Shown: positions 1 through 12,916 of the stretch, piece by piece
How the letters are laid out: each line of letters begins with the position of its first letter
Position numbering within the stretch: the first letter of the stretch is position 1
Assembly: GCF_964340395.1 (NCBI RefSeq)
Contig: NC_135561.1
Span: forward strand, 8,374,732 to 8,438,731
DNA length: 64,000 bases
Direction of reading: 5' to 3'
DNA from: Glandiceps talaboti
Taxonomy: Eukaryota; Hemichordata; Enteropneusta; Spengelidae
Notes under the pieces: generated by a model
The model's input: only the letters and a program-made list of their open reading frames with translations
The model's database searches: none
What the model was told of the DNA's origin: nothing
Translations under genes and position numbers: made by a program

Positions 1-704
1 ATAGGGTGTGTGTGTGTGCATGTGTGTGGGCTGGATGTATGCCTGTGTGTGTAATGCTTCATGGAGCTGAAGCACCAACGACTAAGTTAAAGTTACAGAG
101 TTCATTGTCAAGGCATTCTTTGCATACAATATGATAATATAAGGGTACTATTTAGAGAGGTCATGACAACCATCTGAAGTGTGACTAGTAATGGTGCATG
201 TCTTTAGCCGGATGCAATGACGTAGTGTGATGCATCAATAAACAGTTGACCATACCATGGCGACATTTAGTGTAATTTCACCGATGCAGATGAATGAATG
301 GGTTATGGATATCTGAAAGTAAAAATATACACATGATTGTGTACCATGGATTCCGCCATACAACCAAGTATGGCAAAGTATGCCGATTCATGTACAATGT
401 CATGAATGCATGTTTTGAAATGGTATAGTCATGTTTTAGCATTGCTAGCTAAGAAATCGTAAAACGTGGTTGAAAGTGTGGAAGGACATGCGACCTGTGA
501 TAATTACTCAGGAAGTATGATAGTTACATTCCAAAAATAGGTTAGCCTAAAACAGAGCTAAGAGTTTGTAAAGATACTTCTGTGAATATATAAAGTATGA
601 CTTTGTATAAGGAAACAGTATTTTTGTAATATTCTTATGATATACATCATGACTTTGTATTAGGATTGTACCAGTGTGGGATTGATTATAGACATGTGAT
701 AAGG

Positions 705-986
705 GATAGGGCTACAGTCATAGGGCCACCAGTGATAGGGCCACACTGATAGGGCCACAGTCATACAGCCACCAGTGATAGGGCCACACTGATAGGGCCA
801 AACCGATAGGGCCACCAGTGATAGGGCCAAGCTGATAGGGCCACCAGTGATAGGGCCACACTGATAGGGCCACACTGATAGGGCCACCAGTGATAGGGCC
901 AAACTGATAGGGCCACCAGTGATAGGGCCAAACTGATAGGGCCACCAGTAATAGGGCCACCAGTGATAGGGCCACCAGTAATAGGT
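705..986. repeat. 14/15-bp minisatellite, GATAGGGCCAC core
   Basis: About 19 tandem units alternate between gatagggccaccagt (15 bp) and gatagggccacact or gatagggccaaact (14 bp). Two units are shortened. All three reading frames on the minus strand are open because the units lack stops, so the ORFs here are artefacts. Confidence 0.95.
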
Positions 987-3138
987 ACAGTGTTCAGGTG
1001 AAGTATTGAAATATACACATTATATCTTATCCTCTTTATCCTGTCTTCTATTTCTTGCTATACCATCACAAAGTTACTCACTTCTTACATTTTGTATTTG
1101 CCCTCCAGAGACAAAACTGTGTGGTGTTCATCAAGTACATCTGTTACATGTAGATATCTCTTAAGATGCGAGGACTTTCCTACGGCTGTTAGTATACAAA
1201 TCACATACCATGTATGAGATATCTTAAGCTGATACCCCTTGTTTTGGCCAGTAGACATTTTAAATTGTCCAATTTGACAAGCAATACCCCTGGTACTACT
1301 ACTAGAAGTGTTCGCGTGTCTAATTTTGACAAGCCTTCAAGACATACACTTGATAAGTTTAGACGGATGCCGTTAGTTATAACTTAAGACAACACCCCAA
1401 GAAGTAAGTAATTAAAGATCAAAACACCCCAATTAAGGATTTCCTTCGAAAATGTTTCTTCCTTCCTAAAGTCACTTGGCTTATCCTTATAATTGGTTTA
1501 ACTTGGGAAGAGGTTTGTGGGATATAATGAAATGTGTACTTGTGTTTGTCCTGAGCAGTTCCTTTACCAGGCATGTGACAAGTTAAATCAAACAGAGCAC
1601 AGAGACGACATGTTATGTGGTCTGATGTTATCTTATAAAGTTTTACATACAGCTGGTTTATTTTCTTTGGAAATTTATTTCTATGTGTGACCCAGTCTGA
1701 TTAAAATCTGGTGTAGGGGGAACTTGGTGATTTCTTTATATACCTCCTACTTTTATTGTCATTTTTTCTTTTTTTCTTCTGTGAGTGCCTTGTACCTACA
1801 TCTGACACAATACTGTAGGAGTTCTTGTACAAGCGTGTGCTAAGTGGATTTACTCAATGAATGAGAATGTGTAATGTGCTGAAACATACGCGTACAGTAC
1901 ATTGTACTTCGGAATGCTCTGTTCAAAAAAAGCTCGAGCGCAGAGTGTAGACAACAATGTTATCGTTATTGTATGGTGATTCTCTTTGTTTCAATTTTGA
2001 ACGTTAAGTTGTGTGGCAGAGCTTTGGAAAGATTGGTCCTTATTGCAAACTAGTGATCCTATGTAATCAATATGATTCCACTGATAAAGATAACACTAAT
2101 GTGAGAACCTGGGACTGAATCCCTGGCCTTTGAAATATTGAGCGCAGTCTAAAAGCACATGGAAGTGTGTGGTTAACCTGTGGTCGTATTTATGGTTGAA
2201 ATGAACTCAACAAGAGCATGTTGAAGGCATGGTATGGTAATTACTATTGAAACTAACACACCATTTCACAATATTTGTCAAGTTACAAGTAGACCCTAAA
2301 TTCAATAATGATGTGACTCTTGACCATGCATGACCCGACATGACGTCGATGTCGCAGACGTCTCCAGTATGCAAAGCACTGTGTGTACAAGTTTGTCTTT
2401 TTTTTTTGGAAATTTGGATTTAATGGTATCCATGTATATCCTGAATAAAAGAAAGTATGTTTTCTAGTAGTTGAAACCACACACTTTACAAGGAGTTGTA
2501 CAAGTGTATTAAACTGAAATTGATATTGTATTCAGGGTGTGTGTGTCTTCAATCAGGTGAAGGACCTTAGAGTTGGTGCCTTTTTTTTATAAGTTGACTA
2601 CTTGATGCGAGTGCGTGACTTTTATGCGTGTCTGTTTCAAGTGAGGAGCTGGCTGTTCTCATGTCTATATTAAGAAATACTAGGTTAGTGTTGGATACCA
2701 GGGGTCCACAAGAAGCAGTCAATATTGTCTGTCTGATTGAATTACGTCTGTTAAGTGGGCCCAGATCAAACATGATTAAATTGAGTTGTACTTCTGTAAA
2801 GATATTAGGATGTGCTGAGTATATACTTAAGTGTAGAGTATATAGATTCTAGAAATTAAAGTCAACCTGCTGGTCATAGGGTTATTTATTGTACTGTGGG
2901 ATTTTGTACAATAGCTTTTATGGAGCACGTAACATGTACACCTGTGCTGGTATTTTCTGGGGTAAAATTATGGTTGGTTTTGATATAGTGTTGTAAACTT
3001 AGCTTTTGTAGGATAGCTGTATGAAACTAATTCCAGCACTGGCATATTTTTTGTACGATCGTGGTTTTCTCAAGTGAGGGAAATATGGAAATGTGTCCTG
3101 TGTTTATTTAGAGTCAAACCTCATAATTTACTTGATAG
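987..3138. other. Non-coding stretch
   Basis: AT-rich sequence with no recognised exon. It contains one copy of the dispersed T-arm-like repeat (about 2005-2150). A 74-codon ORF near 2.63 kb and its antisense neighbour show no domain. Confidence 0.6.
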
Positions 3139-3221
3139 CATAATTTTTTGACTCGCACATAATTTTTTGACTCGCACATAATTTTTCGACTCGTGCATAA
3201 TTTTTCGACTCGTGCATAATT
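3139..3221. repeat. 19-bp tandem repeat, four copies
   Basis: Units start at 3139, 3158, 3177 and 3196 (cataattttttgactcgca and variants with cgactcgtg). The exact 19-bp period and the shared change in the last two units indicate slippage or unequal exchange. Confidence 0.9.
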
Positions 3222-4759
3222 GGCAACATATGTTGTAAACTTACTTATTGGAAGCCTAGTGGTTCTAATAAAAGTATATTGTGTGCAAAGTACAGTCTTA
3301 GTGTATGTTAAAAGGAACTTATCAGCTGTAAATAAATACAAAACTGACTTGAATTTTTGACGTGTTTCTTTTCATCTCAGCTGGCTTTTTTGAAATGAAA
3401 TTTCTGTACTCTGAGTGTGCCATCTTGTGTCGTACTTCATAATCAGTTTGAGTACAATAACTCTCTTCTTGTTAGATATAAGACTTTTTTTTTTTTTTAA
3501 TTTTAAGATTTTTTTTAAGTTGCTTTATATACATATGTAATACAAGAAAAGAAATAGAAAGAATACATGCAGACAAAGAAATTTATTGGTTGATCAATTT
3601 TGATCAAAATAAACTCAGTTTACAAAGTCAGTAAGTAAGATCAATAAGTCAATAAGTGAAAGCTCACTCTTATAGATGGTTGACCAGGACATTACTTTGG
3701 TTATACAAATTACAGTACATGTGTTCTTACAGGGGACTTGATCATTGTAAGTTACTTTAAAAACAGAAAGATTGAGATTTCAGTATAGATTCTGTAATAA
3801 ATCAGGAATTTGAATTCTCCTATTGGTTTTCTCATGAAAGGTTGGCTTGTTTACTTGTAATTTCACAACTACTTTCACGTTCTCTCTTGATTTCTGTATT
3901 TTTTGAAATCTATTTCTCATTAATGTTGTCAAGATCTGCTATGTCATATTAAAAAAAAAATGTTCTAGTACAAAACTAAAGTTTTACATTTTCTCCAGTT
4001 TCAGTGAAGCTGTGTTATTTTTGGATTTATATTTCTGGATATAGAAATTGATTTCTCAGTAGGGAGTTTTGAATGCTGATATGTATAGAATGTTATCAGT
4101 ACTAGAGTGTCAACAGATCTTGGTGGGTGTAAGTAGTGAAGTTTATGGTGTTGGTGAAGGACGCCCTCTAGAGGTGACATAGACATATCAATTTGCTGAG
4201 CCTAAGTCATTTAGATTTTGAGAAGTAACAGCCATATAGACTATGTTTGACCAGTTGATTGTTTTACTATGTTGTTTTCATCGCTAGATATGATGCTAAT
4301 GAATGAATTATTTAAAGAATTTTCTGTAATTTTTCTTTAACATGTAAATTGTTAATTGTTGTTACTTGATCCATTTTTCTACCTTTTTGAGTATTTTAAA
4401 GAGCACTGAGATGTAGTGTAGTGCACTTTTGAAAGAAATTAAATTATTATGATTATGAATGAAAAATTAAATGATAAAAACATCCCCCCAAAGGTTAATG
4501 AAGTGTATCAACTTGATGTTTGTACATTATGATAATAATTTGGAACCAAGATTACTAGCATCTTATCCATTATTTGGTTGTTAGTCAAATTACATTTCAG
4601 AAAGGAGAATTAAAGGAGCGAAGTCTACATCTGAAAATTTTTCTGTGCTATGTTTTTTTTGTCAACAATTTGCATTATTATAAACATATTTAACTAAGTA
4701 AAAGTCAAGTTCAGATTACGATTAACATCTAGATGTGAAAGATTGTCATTAACATTTAG

Positions 4760-5235
4760 ATGTGAAAAACAATTATTTGGTAGAGCTGGAGAAAACAGTT
4801 GGTCCTGAACAAAAAGGTGGTCCTATGTAATCTTTATGACCCCCGCTTATAAAATAATACTAATGCCAAAACCTGGGATTGAATCTCAGGCCTTTAAAGG
4901 CTCAGTTCAGTTTAGGATTAAGATTAAAATATAAATATGAAAAACAAGTTATCTTGCAGAGCTCATGAAAACAGTTTGGCCAGAACGAAAGAGTTGTCCC
5001 ATGTAATGGCTCCAGTGATAAGATAACACTACTGTGAGAACCTGGGATTGAAACCCTGGCCTTGTATCCCAGTTCAGGTTAGGATTAACGTTTAAGAGTG
5101 AAAAACAGTTATCTGGCAGAGATTTAGAAAAAGTTGGCTCAGAATGTAAGAATGATCCTATTGTCATCTGTATGGATCCACTGATGATATAGCACCAATG
5201 CCAGTACTTGGGAATGAATTATGGGCCTTTAAAAA
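4760..5235 (+). repeat. Three tandem copies of a dispersed repeat with a tRNA T-arm-like core
   Basis: Units of roughly 160-175 bp begin with gaaaaacaattatt-like sequence (4764, 4938, 5099). Each passes through gcagagct, then a variant of cctatgtaat ... ccactgataa, and most end in aacctgggattgaatc ... ggccttt. Related copies lie at about 2005-2150 (same strand) and, reversed, at 19.44-19.61, 24.56-24.72, 27.08-27.22 and 42.47-42.60 kb. Confidence 0.75.
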
Positions 5236-5499
5236 TGAAAGACTTCGTTCTGTTTTGACAAAAGGTTGTACATTGATTTGAAGCCAGTGAAAGAAAGCTA
5301 CATGTAGTACTTGAAATATTCAACTACCCGCATCAGTTTTTGTTAACAGGATGATCCACTGTAAAGAATGTGTGACCTTATTGATTATAGGTGTCACAAA
5401 AATTTGCATCTCATCCTGCCTCTGTTTAAAAAGGATAATTTATATACATCCGGATATAAATGGCCTCTTTCATGCACTCTTTCCACACCCTTATGGGTA

Positions 5500-5892
5500 T
5501 GATAAGGCCAAATAAAAAAAATTGTCTGGTTCCAGTTACCCGACCCCACCTAGTTTTTCATGCCGACCCTAAACTTTTTTTTTTTACATATTCGGGAAAA
5601 CAAAAAGAAAATCATGAAAATTGTGAAGTCTTGCAAGAAATAGTGGATGCGGAAACTGATATCAACTGAAAAAGACAATATAAAACTGTTCTTCCAATCT
5701 GTAATGACTGTATATCTGATGAGAAGAAACCAATAACACAGACTATATGGAAACAACAGAAAACATAACTACCTGAACTAGACACTCACATATGAAAATA
5801 AAAAATTAAAAAAGAAAATAAAAAATCTACCTACCCCACCTATTTTAAAATTGAATGTAATTGGAACCACACTATTTTTTTTACGCCTGACA
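5500..5892. mobile_element. Non-autonomous element with GGCC(T)AAAAA ends, family A
   Basis: Starts aaggccaaataaaaaaaattg followed by tctggttccagttacccgac, and ends ggaaccacactattttttttacgcct, so the ends are inverted repeats. A reverse-oriented relative is at 12573-12916 and an end fragment at about 60470-60560. No transposase is encoded. Confidence 0.75.
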
Positions 5893-6650
5893 TAATAAAT
5901 CTTACCCATTAATCTGTATATTCAGAAGACTTTTTAACATAGTTATTAACAGTAATGTACTGGTCCGACGGACCAAATTTGTGTGGTCCGCCCCCAAAAA
6001 ATTGTTAGTCCAGGACCCAGGACCATTGGATTTGTTCACCCCTGAACATCTCAGTATTAAATACAAATTTAAACCTGTTATCATTGAGGGTGTGAACATT
6101 TTCAAAATTGGGTTAGAAGTGTGAGAATGAAGTTCAGCAATTGCAATGATGCCAGACTCCCTCCCCTGTAATGAACATGTTTCGTTTAGTGAGCTTTTGT
6201 GACATTTTGTGACCGTCCCTTCAAATGTACATGTATATGTTTAATAAGCAAATGGCAAACTCTTCAAAAAAAGTTTAATTCATTCATCTTTACCTATTAG
6301 TCTTTCTACGCCTGTAATCTACTTAACTATCATCTGCATCATTGGACTTTACAAGCCACCGTACATCTTCTGACTTTCTACAATCCCCAGGGAAGATATC
6401 AACATGTGTACTTGAGGTCAAAGGTGAATTTTGTCTCATTCTCACCATTTTTTAGACAGTGCTACTGTAAACTTTTACCTAGGGAGTGGTCAAATTTGAT
6501 TTTTCATACAATGGAAAAGTCTGGTACTAAGACTGTAGAGTTATCAAGGTGTAGAATGTATCCAATTTTTGAAACTTAAAACTGCAGTTTTGTATTGATT
6601 ACAATAATGGATATTAATGAAAAATAAGAAAATATGATATTGATACAGTT

Positions 6651-6993
6651 AGGCCAAAAAAAACCCCCAGAATTGCTTCTGGTCAGGACATTTTGTCTAC
6701 AGTAGTGCAATGATGCAATTTTTTTTTAAAATTCACAACAAACCTGTCACTCAATCTACTATTTATGGCAGTTACTTGTCTTTTTATTTAGTAATTTAGA
6801 TCAAGTGTGTGTGTGTGTGTGGGGGGGGGGGGGGGCAGATGTCACTTGTTTGTCCATGATTGGCTCAGCAGTTGTCCTCACTAAAGTAGGGAGGGTCATT
6901 CTTGTGTTGACTGGATGGGCTGGACAAACACCCCCCAAAAAAAGACCGACGCAAGGGTATTTAAGTGATGTGACAATTCTTTTTTTTTTTGCC
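6651..6993. mobile_element. Non-autonomous element family B
   Basis: Starts aggccaaaaaaaaccccc then agaattgcttctggtcagg and ends in a T run with gcct. An internal (GT)n/G16 tract lies at 6804-6835. It shares at least ten blocks with the reverse complement of 10374-10730, for example cctgtcactcaatctac and gactggatgggctggacaaa. Confidence 0.8.
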
Positions 6994-7699
6994 TCAGATA
7001 TTAAACTTCAAATACTATAAAACCATCTCAAAGTGTTAAATATTATCCGTCATAATTATTGCTGAGGTTCATTTTTTTAAAAACAATTACGCTAATTGAC
7101 TAAATTGATGACTTCTATTTCACGCAGTTATAAATGAAATAGTTGATCACGTTTGATGTGTGGTCTAGTCTGTTACACAGCATCAATGAAAAAAACGATG
7201 CCCTCACCACTAATCAGTCAATCGAAATGAACACCAGACCGACTCTCTCCTTGCACAAGATCATTCATGCAATCATAATCGAAATGTTATCTATGTGGCG
7301 AGTAGGAGAATAACACGTCTCTACGTTGGCAGTGACATGTATCGATGTCATGTCTTTCTACAGCAATTCAAAGACAGTAAATGATTGCCATTGATCAGAT
7401 ATAGATATCTACATAGTAGCTATGACCTTTACACTCTTTACATACATTGTAACCTCTCTACATAGATTTCTTGAACTAGAACATGTTTTCAGTATTGTGA
7501 CAACCCTCAGAACTGATTTGTGGAAGTATGGTTCTCTTCTGAAAAGTATATTAAGCAAATGAAATTGATAAAATGTTCATGCAAGTGATCAAAATGATCT
7601 ATAAATTATGATAGTTTATCAATCATTTGATAAATGAAACATTAAGGAAATGACATTCTCAATAAATGTTCCATAAAATACAGTCTTGACTGTACATGT

Positions 7700-8115
7700 A
7701 GTGTATCAACCCATTCTTACCCATCTCAGGTCTGAGTTACCCAAATCTCAGCCCATTCTTACCCATGTCAGGTCGGAGTTACCCTAATCTCAACCCATTC
7801 TTACCCACTGATATCAAGTCTAAGTTACCCAGATCTCAACCTATTCTTACCCATCTCAGGTCTGAGTTACCCTCATCTCAGCCCATTCTTACCCATGTCA
7901 GGTCTGGGTTAACATGCACCAACTCATGGTTACCCATGGTTTCAGGTATTGGCTGATGTATCAACCCATTCTTACCCATGTCAGGTCTTAGCTAATGTGT
8001 CAACCCATTCTTTCCCATGTCAGGGCTTAGCTAATCTATCAACCCATTCTTACCCATGCCATGTCAGGTCAGAGTTAATACATGTTAATCCAATTTTACC
8101 CAGGTCAGGTATGGT
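7700..8115. repeat. Diverged 40-55-bp tandem repeat
   Basis: Around nine units share caacccattcttacccatgtcaggtc followed by tnagttacccnaatct or tagctaatgtat. Unit length varies, so the array is old. Two short ORFs across it are artefacts. Confidence 0.85.
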
Positions 8116-8859
8116 TAACATGTTCATTACATTAGAAGTGAAGACATGAAAATGTTATTAATTTCCATGCAGTGATAATCTGCAGTCGAAAGTTATCTAA
8201 AGTTCACAACACTGCCATGGTATTGACAAAGTGTGTAACTGTGTTGGTACACTTGTAACAACATCCAGTGATGAATATAAGGTCTGAAAGAACAAAAGTT
8301 GGTCAACATTTTGTTTTGGGCGATGCTTGATGCGTTATTTGGGCTATAAATGTTGTTGAGTCAACACATGCTAGGATTAATTCGCCATCAATATTTTCTT
8401 ATTGCTCTCATCTCAGCTTGTGAAAGTTTATCCATGCAGAGATAATGAAGTGTACAATTACCTATAGGTATATATATATAGAAACCAATTTAACAGTCTA
8501 TTACCTATTTTTGGTAACTAAACCTATGCAGTCATTAGCTATTGGCATTGAGAAAGTTGCAGGCTAACGAATGTGTGACCTAATAGATTCAGTTCAAAAG
8601 ATCTTTACCTCTCATTACTGATAAAACCCACTTGCATTGATTATATTTATATCACTTTGTTAACATTAACAGACAATTTAAATGTTTTGCTTGGTTTGCA
8701 ATTATTGTTTTCATTATCTTTAATTTCGTATGTATTACGTCGTTTGGAAATTTGCCATGCGAACATTTTACGGTACAGAAATCTTGATTACGCAAAACTG
8801 AAACAGAAGTACATTATATATTTGAATGTGTAATATTTCAGTATCTATGATGCGGACAG

Positions 8860-8907
8860 ACTCAACTCAACTCAACTCAACTCAACTCAACTCAACTCAA
8901 CTCAACT
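8860..8907. repeat. ACTCA pentanucleotide microsatellite
   Basis: Nine uninterrupted repeats of actca, ending in actct. Confidence 0.97.
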
Positions 8908-8967
8908 CTACACTGTACTCCTTATGGTAATTGTTAGTACATTGAAAGAAAATATTCAATACCTTCA

Positions 8968-9215
8968 ATAGGGAACTTGCAAACCCGCCATGTTGAATGT
9001 TGCATCATGGGAAATGTGATGATAAATACCAATCAATTAGTATTGTAAACAATAATGTTACATTATTTATAACCACAAATAATCAATTCATAGTTACCCT
9101 GACCATTGTAGGTTTATTTTATCAATAGCTCCAGATTAGGTATTACAATAACCACAGATAATCCCATATTCCTTTGCGTCTGAGCATGCTCAGTCTTGAT
9201 TGCAAGTTCCCTATT
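8968..9215. mobile_element. 248-bp MITE-like element, family C
   Basis: Perfect 16-bp inverted ends AATAGGGAACTTGCAA / TTGCAAGTTCCCTATT. A second copy at 45354-45605 is closely similar throughout, and a worn internal piece is at 23285-23443. No coding. A target-site duplication is not clear. Confidence 0.9.
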
Positions 9216-9304
9216 GTTTTGGTACAAGCATATACTAGTAATTTCAAAAGGGATTAACAAGTTATTATCTGATCTGATCTTAAAATATGAAAAGTTAACA
9301 CATT

Positions 9305-9600
9305 CAGGGCTTGAAATTAACTTTTTTCTTTGGTAGTCTTAGTGGGCTACCAATTTCAGAAATTGAAATTGGTAGCCAAAGAATTGTGACCTGTAGTCCC
9401 ATATTCCTGAACTGAAAACAGATTTCCTCTATTGGAAAAATATGTATTATTAAGATACTTTCATGTTCCTTCCTCATCGATTAATCAATGGTAGCCTAAG
9501 TGGACTACCATCAGCAAATTGTGGTAGCCCCATGACAAGAATTGGTAGTCTGTGGGCATGGGACTACTGTTAATTTCGAGCGCTGCTGTTAATTTCGAGC
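9305..9600. repeat. Dispersed repeat with GGTAGTC/GACTACC blocks
   Basis: Repeated short blocks (ggtagtcttagtgggctacc, ggtagcccc, gtggactacc) and two adjacent copies of tgttaatttcgagc. A related stretch with ggactactgg and gggactaccaagaaagc is at about 12440-12560. Confidence 0.55.
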
Positions 9601-10160
9601 ACTGGACATTGGTGTAATTTTAATAGAGTAATGTAATTGACATCCAAGTATTGAATGTCTGTCTGTATGTCATTAAGAATTCTCTCTATCAACTGAACAG
9701 CTGCAATAGTATTACAACACAGTTGGAGATTTGACCTTGAACTTGTCTTTCTGGTATATCAGTGTTGTTGATTAGCAGGTTTCTGGTTTTATGGTGGTTG
9801 GTGTCAACACACTTGAGGAGTACAGTGACCCAAACCATTGGTATACTAAGGGTATGAGTGGTATGTGACAGACAAGAAGTAACCACGACAGTAGTTCCAC
9901 TCACAGTGCTGTGTAGCATGACTGTCCAAACCACAGCAAAGTTTTACAGACTATGTTTTACACATTGACAATTTATATATCATTAAAATTTACAGATATT
10001 TTTCAAAATCATTGAAGGAATAATATGGCAAAACTGACAATGTTTCGATACAAAAAACGAGACCATGTACACTGTGCCCTATTTTATGTGTTGATCACCA
10101 TCAACATTATACTGAAGCTATCGTATAGCACAGCTACAGTATAAAAAAAATCATGAAAAT

Positions 10161-10181
10161 CCCCCCCCCCCCCCCCCCCCC
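10161..10181. repeat. Poly(C) tract of 21
   Basis: An unbroken C run, preceded by an A run and followed by a dispersed block (10182-10315, tgtggacccaaaaatcaatttgattgg) that recurs at 61410-61560. Confidence 0.9.
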
Positions 10182-10373
10182 TATTTATTGTGGACCCAAA
10201 AATCAATTTGATTGGATATATTGCTCTATACTACCGTATGTGTACAGCTGCAAAATACTTTTACCCACAGGTTATTGAATACTGTTCAGGGTGTGATATT
10301 GCTGATGCAGTCATTACATCTCAGTTTCAAAAAATGTTCTAGTTGCAGCCAGTGCAGCTGTCACCATTAAGGA

Positions 10374-10730
10374 CCCCTCCCCTCCCCCAGAACTGTATCT
10401 GGTCAGCACATGTGTCACTTAAATACCCTCGCGTTGGTTTTTTTTTTGCATTTGTCCAGCCCATCCAGTGTGCAGATCTAGGGGGGGAACACAAAAATAA
10501 CCCTCCCTACTTAGGTGAAGACAACTGCAGAGCCAATCATGAACACACAAATGAGAACTGCCCCATATACACACTTGCTCTAAAGTACTAAATAAAATGA
10601 ACAGTAACTGCCATAAATAGTAGATTGAGTGACAGGTTTGTTGAGAATAAAAAAAAAAAAAATCGCGTCATCACACCACTTTAGACAAAGTGTCCTGACC
10701 AGAAAGAATTCTATATTTTTTTTGCCTAAT
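10374..10730. mobile_element. Family B element, opposite orientation and more complete
   Basis: Starts cccccagaactgtatctggtcagc and ends ctgaccagaaagaattctat followed by a T run and gcct. The two ends are inverted repeats of about 28 bp. It is the reverse complement of the 6651 copy over most of its length. Confidence 0.8.
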
Positions 10731-11451
10731 GTGAAATGATATGAGTGTCAATTCATCTATGTTGTGTTGATCACCTTCAGGCTTAGCATGTCACAATGTC
10801 ATTGTAATCCGACAAAAGCTATATATAAGTTTCAGGAAGGCTCAGGGATCAAATTAACATGTTTGACGTTGGTGGGTCTAGCAACGATAACATGTGTCAT
10901 CAGTTGACAGGTTTGACGTTGGTGTCATCACATGACAGGTTTGACGTACACAGTTGTAAACAGAAAACTGATATCGCACTTGGCATGACTACATATAGGT
11001 CATACTTGAAGAAATTCAACAGATGTGCTATCTAAAGCTTCCTCTAAGCAAATATTCCGATATTAATTTCAACAAGGTTAAGGTACTGTTCATCCTGTCT
11101 GTTAATATAATATAATAATAATAATTTATTGTCCAACTCAATGGAAATTTGTCTTGGTTACACAGACTCGCAAAAAAATATCGACACACATTACATTCAA
11201 AGTAAGGTACAAAAAGTGGCAAATGCACACAACAAAGACAACATTAAAGGCATTACGTACACTGTACTAGATCACCACATGTCTATCTTGTACATGCTTG
11301 GTTAAGCATCCTGATATCAGTTTTGTATCAGTCCTTGTATCAGTCCTTGTATCAGTTTTATTCCAACAGAATCAAATTAAATTATGTAGCCAAGTTCAAG
11401 TCTAGTCATAAGGAGTGATAGGGTAGTTTAGGACACAACATACTTCATTGT

Positions 11452-11819
11452 CTCGGTTACCCAGACTCTTGCTGCTGGGGGCTCTGCCTACGCGACCTCC
11501 CAAACGAGAGTCTGGGAAACCACGTTCCAACTACCCAGCGATGGAAGTCAAACAGTACATTTCTTCCAAGCATAAAATATGCTTATGAGACCTGTTTGTT
11601 GAAACTATAAATATATCAGTCGCTTGAGAAGTGATAATCTGTAGCGAAGGTACCCAAATCGTTTAGTCTGCAATGTTGGATGTGAAGTACTCCCCATGAT
11701 GCACTGCTCTAGCAGCTACCTCCGCTGCAGAGTAGTTGCAACGTGGTTTTCCATTACTCTTGTTTTGGAAGGTCTCATAGGCAGAGCCCCCAGCAGTGAC
11801 AGTCTGGGTAACCGATACT
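11452..11819. mobile_element. 368-bp foldback element with long target-site duplication
   Basis: The two halves are inverted copies: cggttacccagact ... gctgctgggggctctgcct on the left, aggcagagcccccagcagt ... gtctgggtaaccg on the right, with roughly 100 bp of pairing. ACATACTTCATTGT (14 bp) flanks both sides (11438-11451 and 11820-11833). A 94-codon ORF on the minus strand crosses it and is not called. Confidence 0.85.
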
Positions 11820-12572
11820 ACATACTTCATTGTGTAGCTAATTCTATTCCTGGCCATCATGAGTAATATGGTAGTTGCCACACAATATACATCACTGGAA
11901 TTGTCTAGGAGTTCCAGAACTAACAAGTAATACAGTCCTTGTATCAATCAGTTATAATCCTTTGTGTTTCAATTTCCAATTATTTGACAAAAAAACATAG
12001 ACAAGATAATCTTGGGTCATGTGGCTGATGAATACCTGTGTACCATAATTGTCACAATAATGTATGATATGGTAATGAGGACATGACTAGTAATCAGTGC
12101 AGTCGTCTAGCCAGGTTTAGTCTGGAAATGGTTGGTGTATATTGTGGATTGGACATGCAGGGGGGTCAACCATTAATGGGAGTTCTGCTTCTACAGATTA
12201 CCAATCCTTGTCATCATGGGGCTACCATAATTTGTAGTCGGTATTGTAATCAGTATAATTATGATGATTGAAAAGATTTAGGGATATTAAACAGATAATG
12301 TAGATAAGGGTGGATACCTGGTTAAAAAAAATATTGGTCACTCTGCAGTTTCTTACTGGCTTCTTTTCCAGAAACCACTATATATCAATTGTTGGGTAGA
12401 TTCATGTGTTTGTGGCATAGGTATTACTGTCTACGTACTTGGGTCGTCTGTTTTTAGTCCAAGAATATGGGACTACTGGTTACCATCTTTTCACTACATA
12501 TTTGGAAAGTGATAGTTTACTGGGACTACCAAGAAAGCAAAAATTAATTTTGAGCCAATGTCAGGCCTAAGA

Positions 12573-12916
12573 AAATTGTGTGGTTCCGATTGTGCTCACT
12601 TTTAGATTAGGGTAGTTAGGTATTTTATTTTATTTTTTTATAGATTTTTTTTTTCATGTGTAAGTATGTAGTTCAGTTCTCTGTGTTATTGGTTTCTTCT
12701 CATCAGATGTACAGACATTACTGATTAGAAGAACAGTTTTATATTCAATTTATCTTTTTAAGTTGATGTCAGTTTCCATATCCACTATTTCTTGCAAGAT
12801 TTCACAATTTTCACGATTTTATTAATTTTTTCTTGAATATGTAAAAAAAAGTTTAGGATAGCAATGAAAAAAACTAGGTGGGGTTGGGTAACCGGAATCA
12901 AACAAGTTTTTTTTTT
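12573..12916. mobile_element. Family A element, opposite orientation
   Basis: Starts caggcctaagaaaattgtgtggttcc and ends gtaaccggaatc ... tttttttttaggcctc. Inside, the blocks ttggtttcttctcatcagatg and ccactatttcttgcaagattt are the reverse complement of those in 5500-5892. Confidence 0.75.

Noticed and set aside
11663-11947. 94-codon minus-strand ORF
   Set aside because: Spans a foldback MITE and its flank, with no domain.
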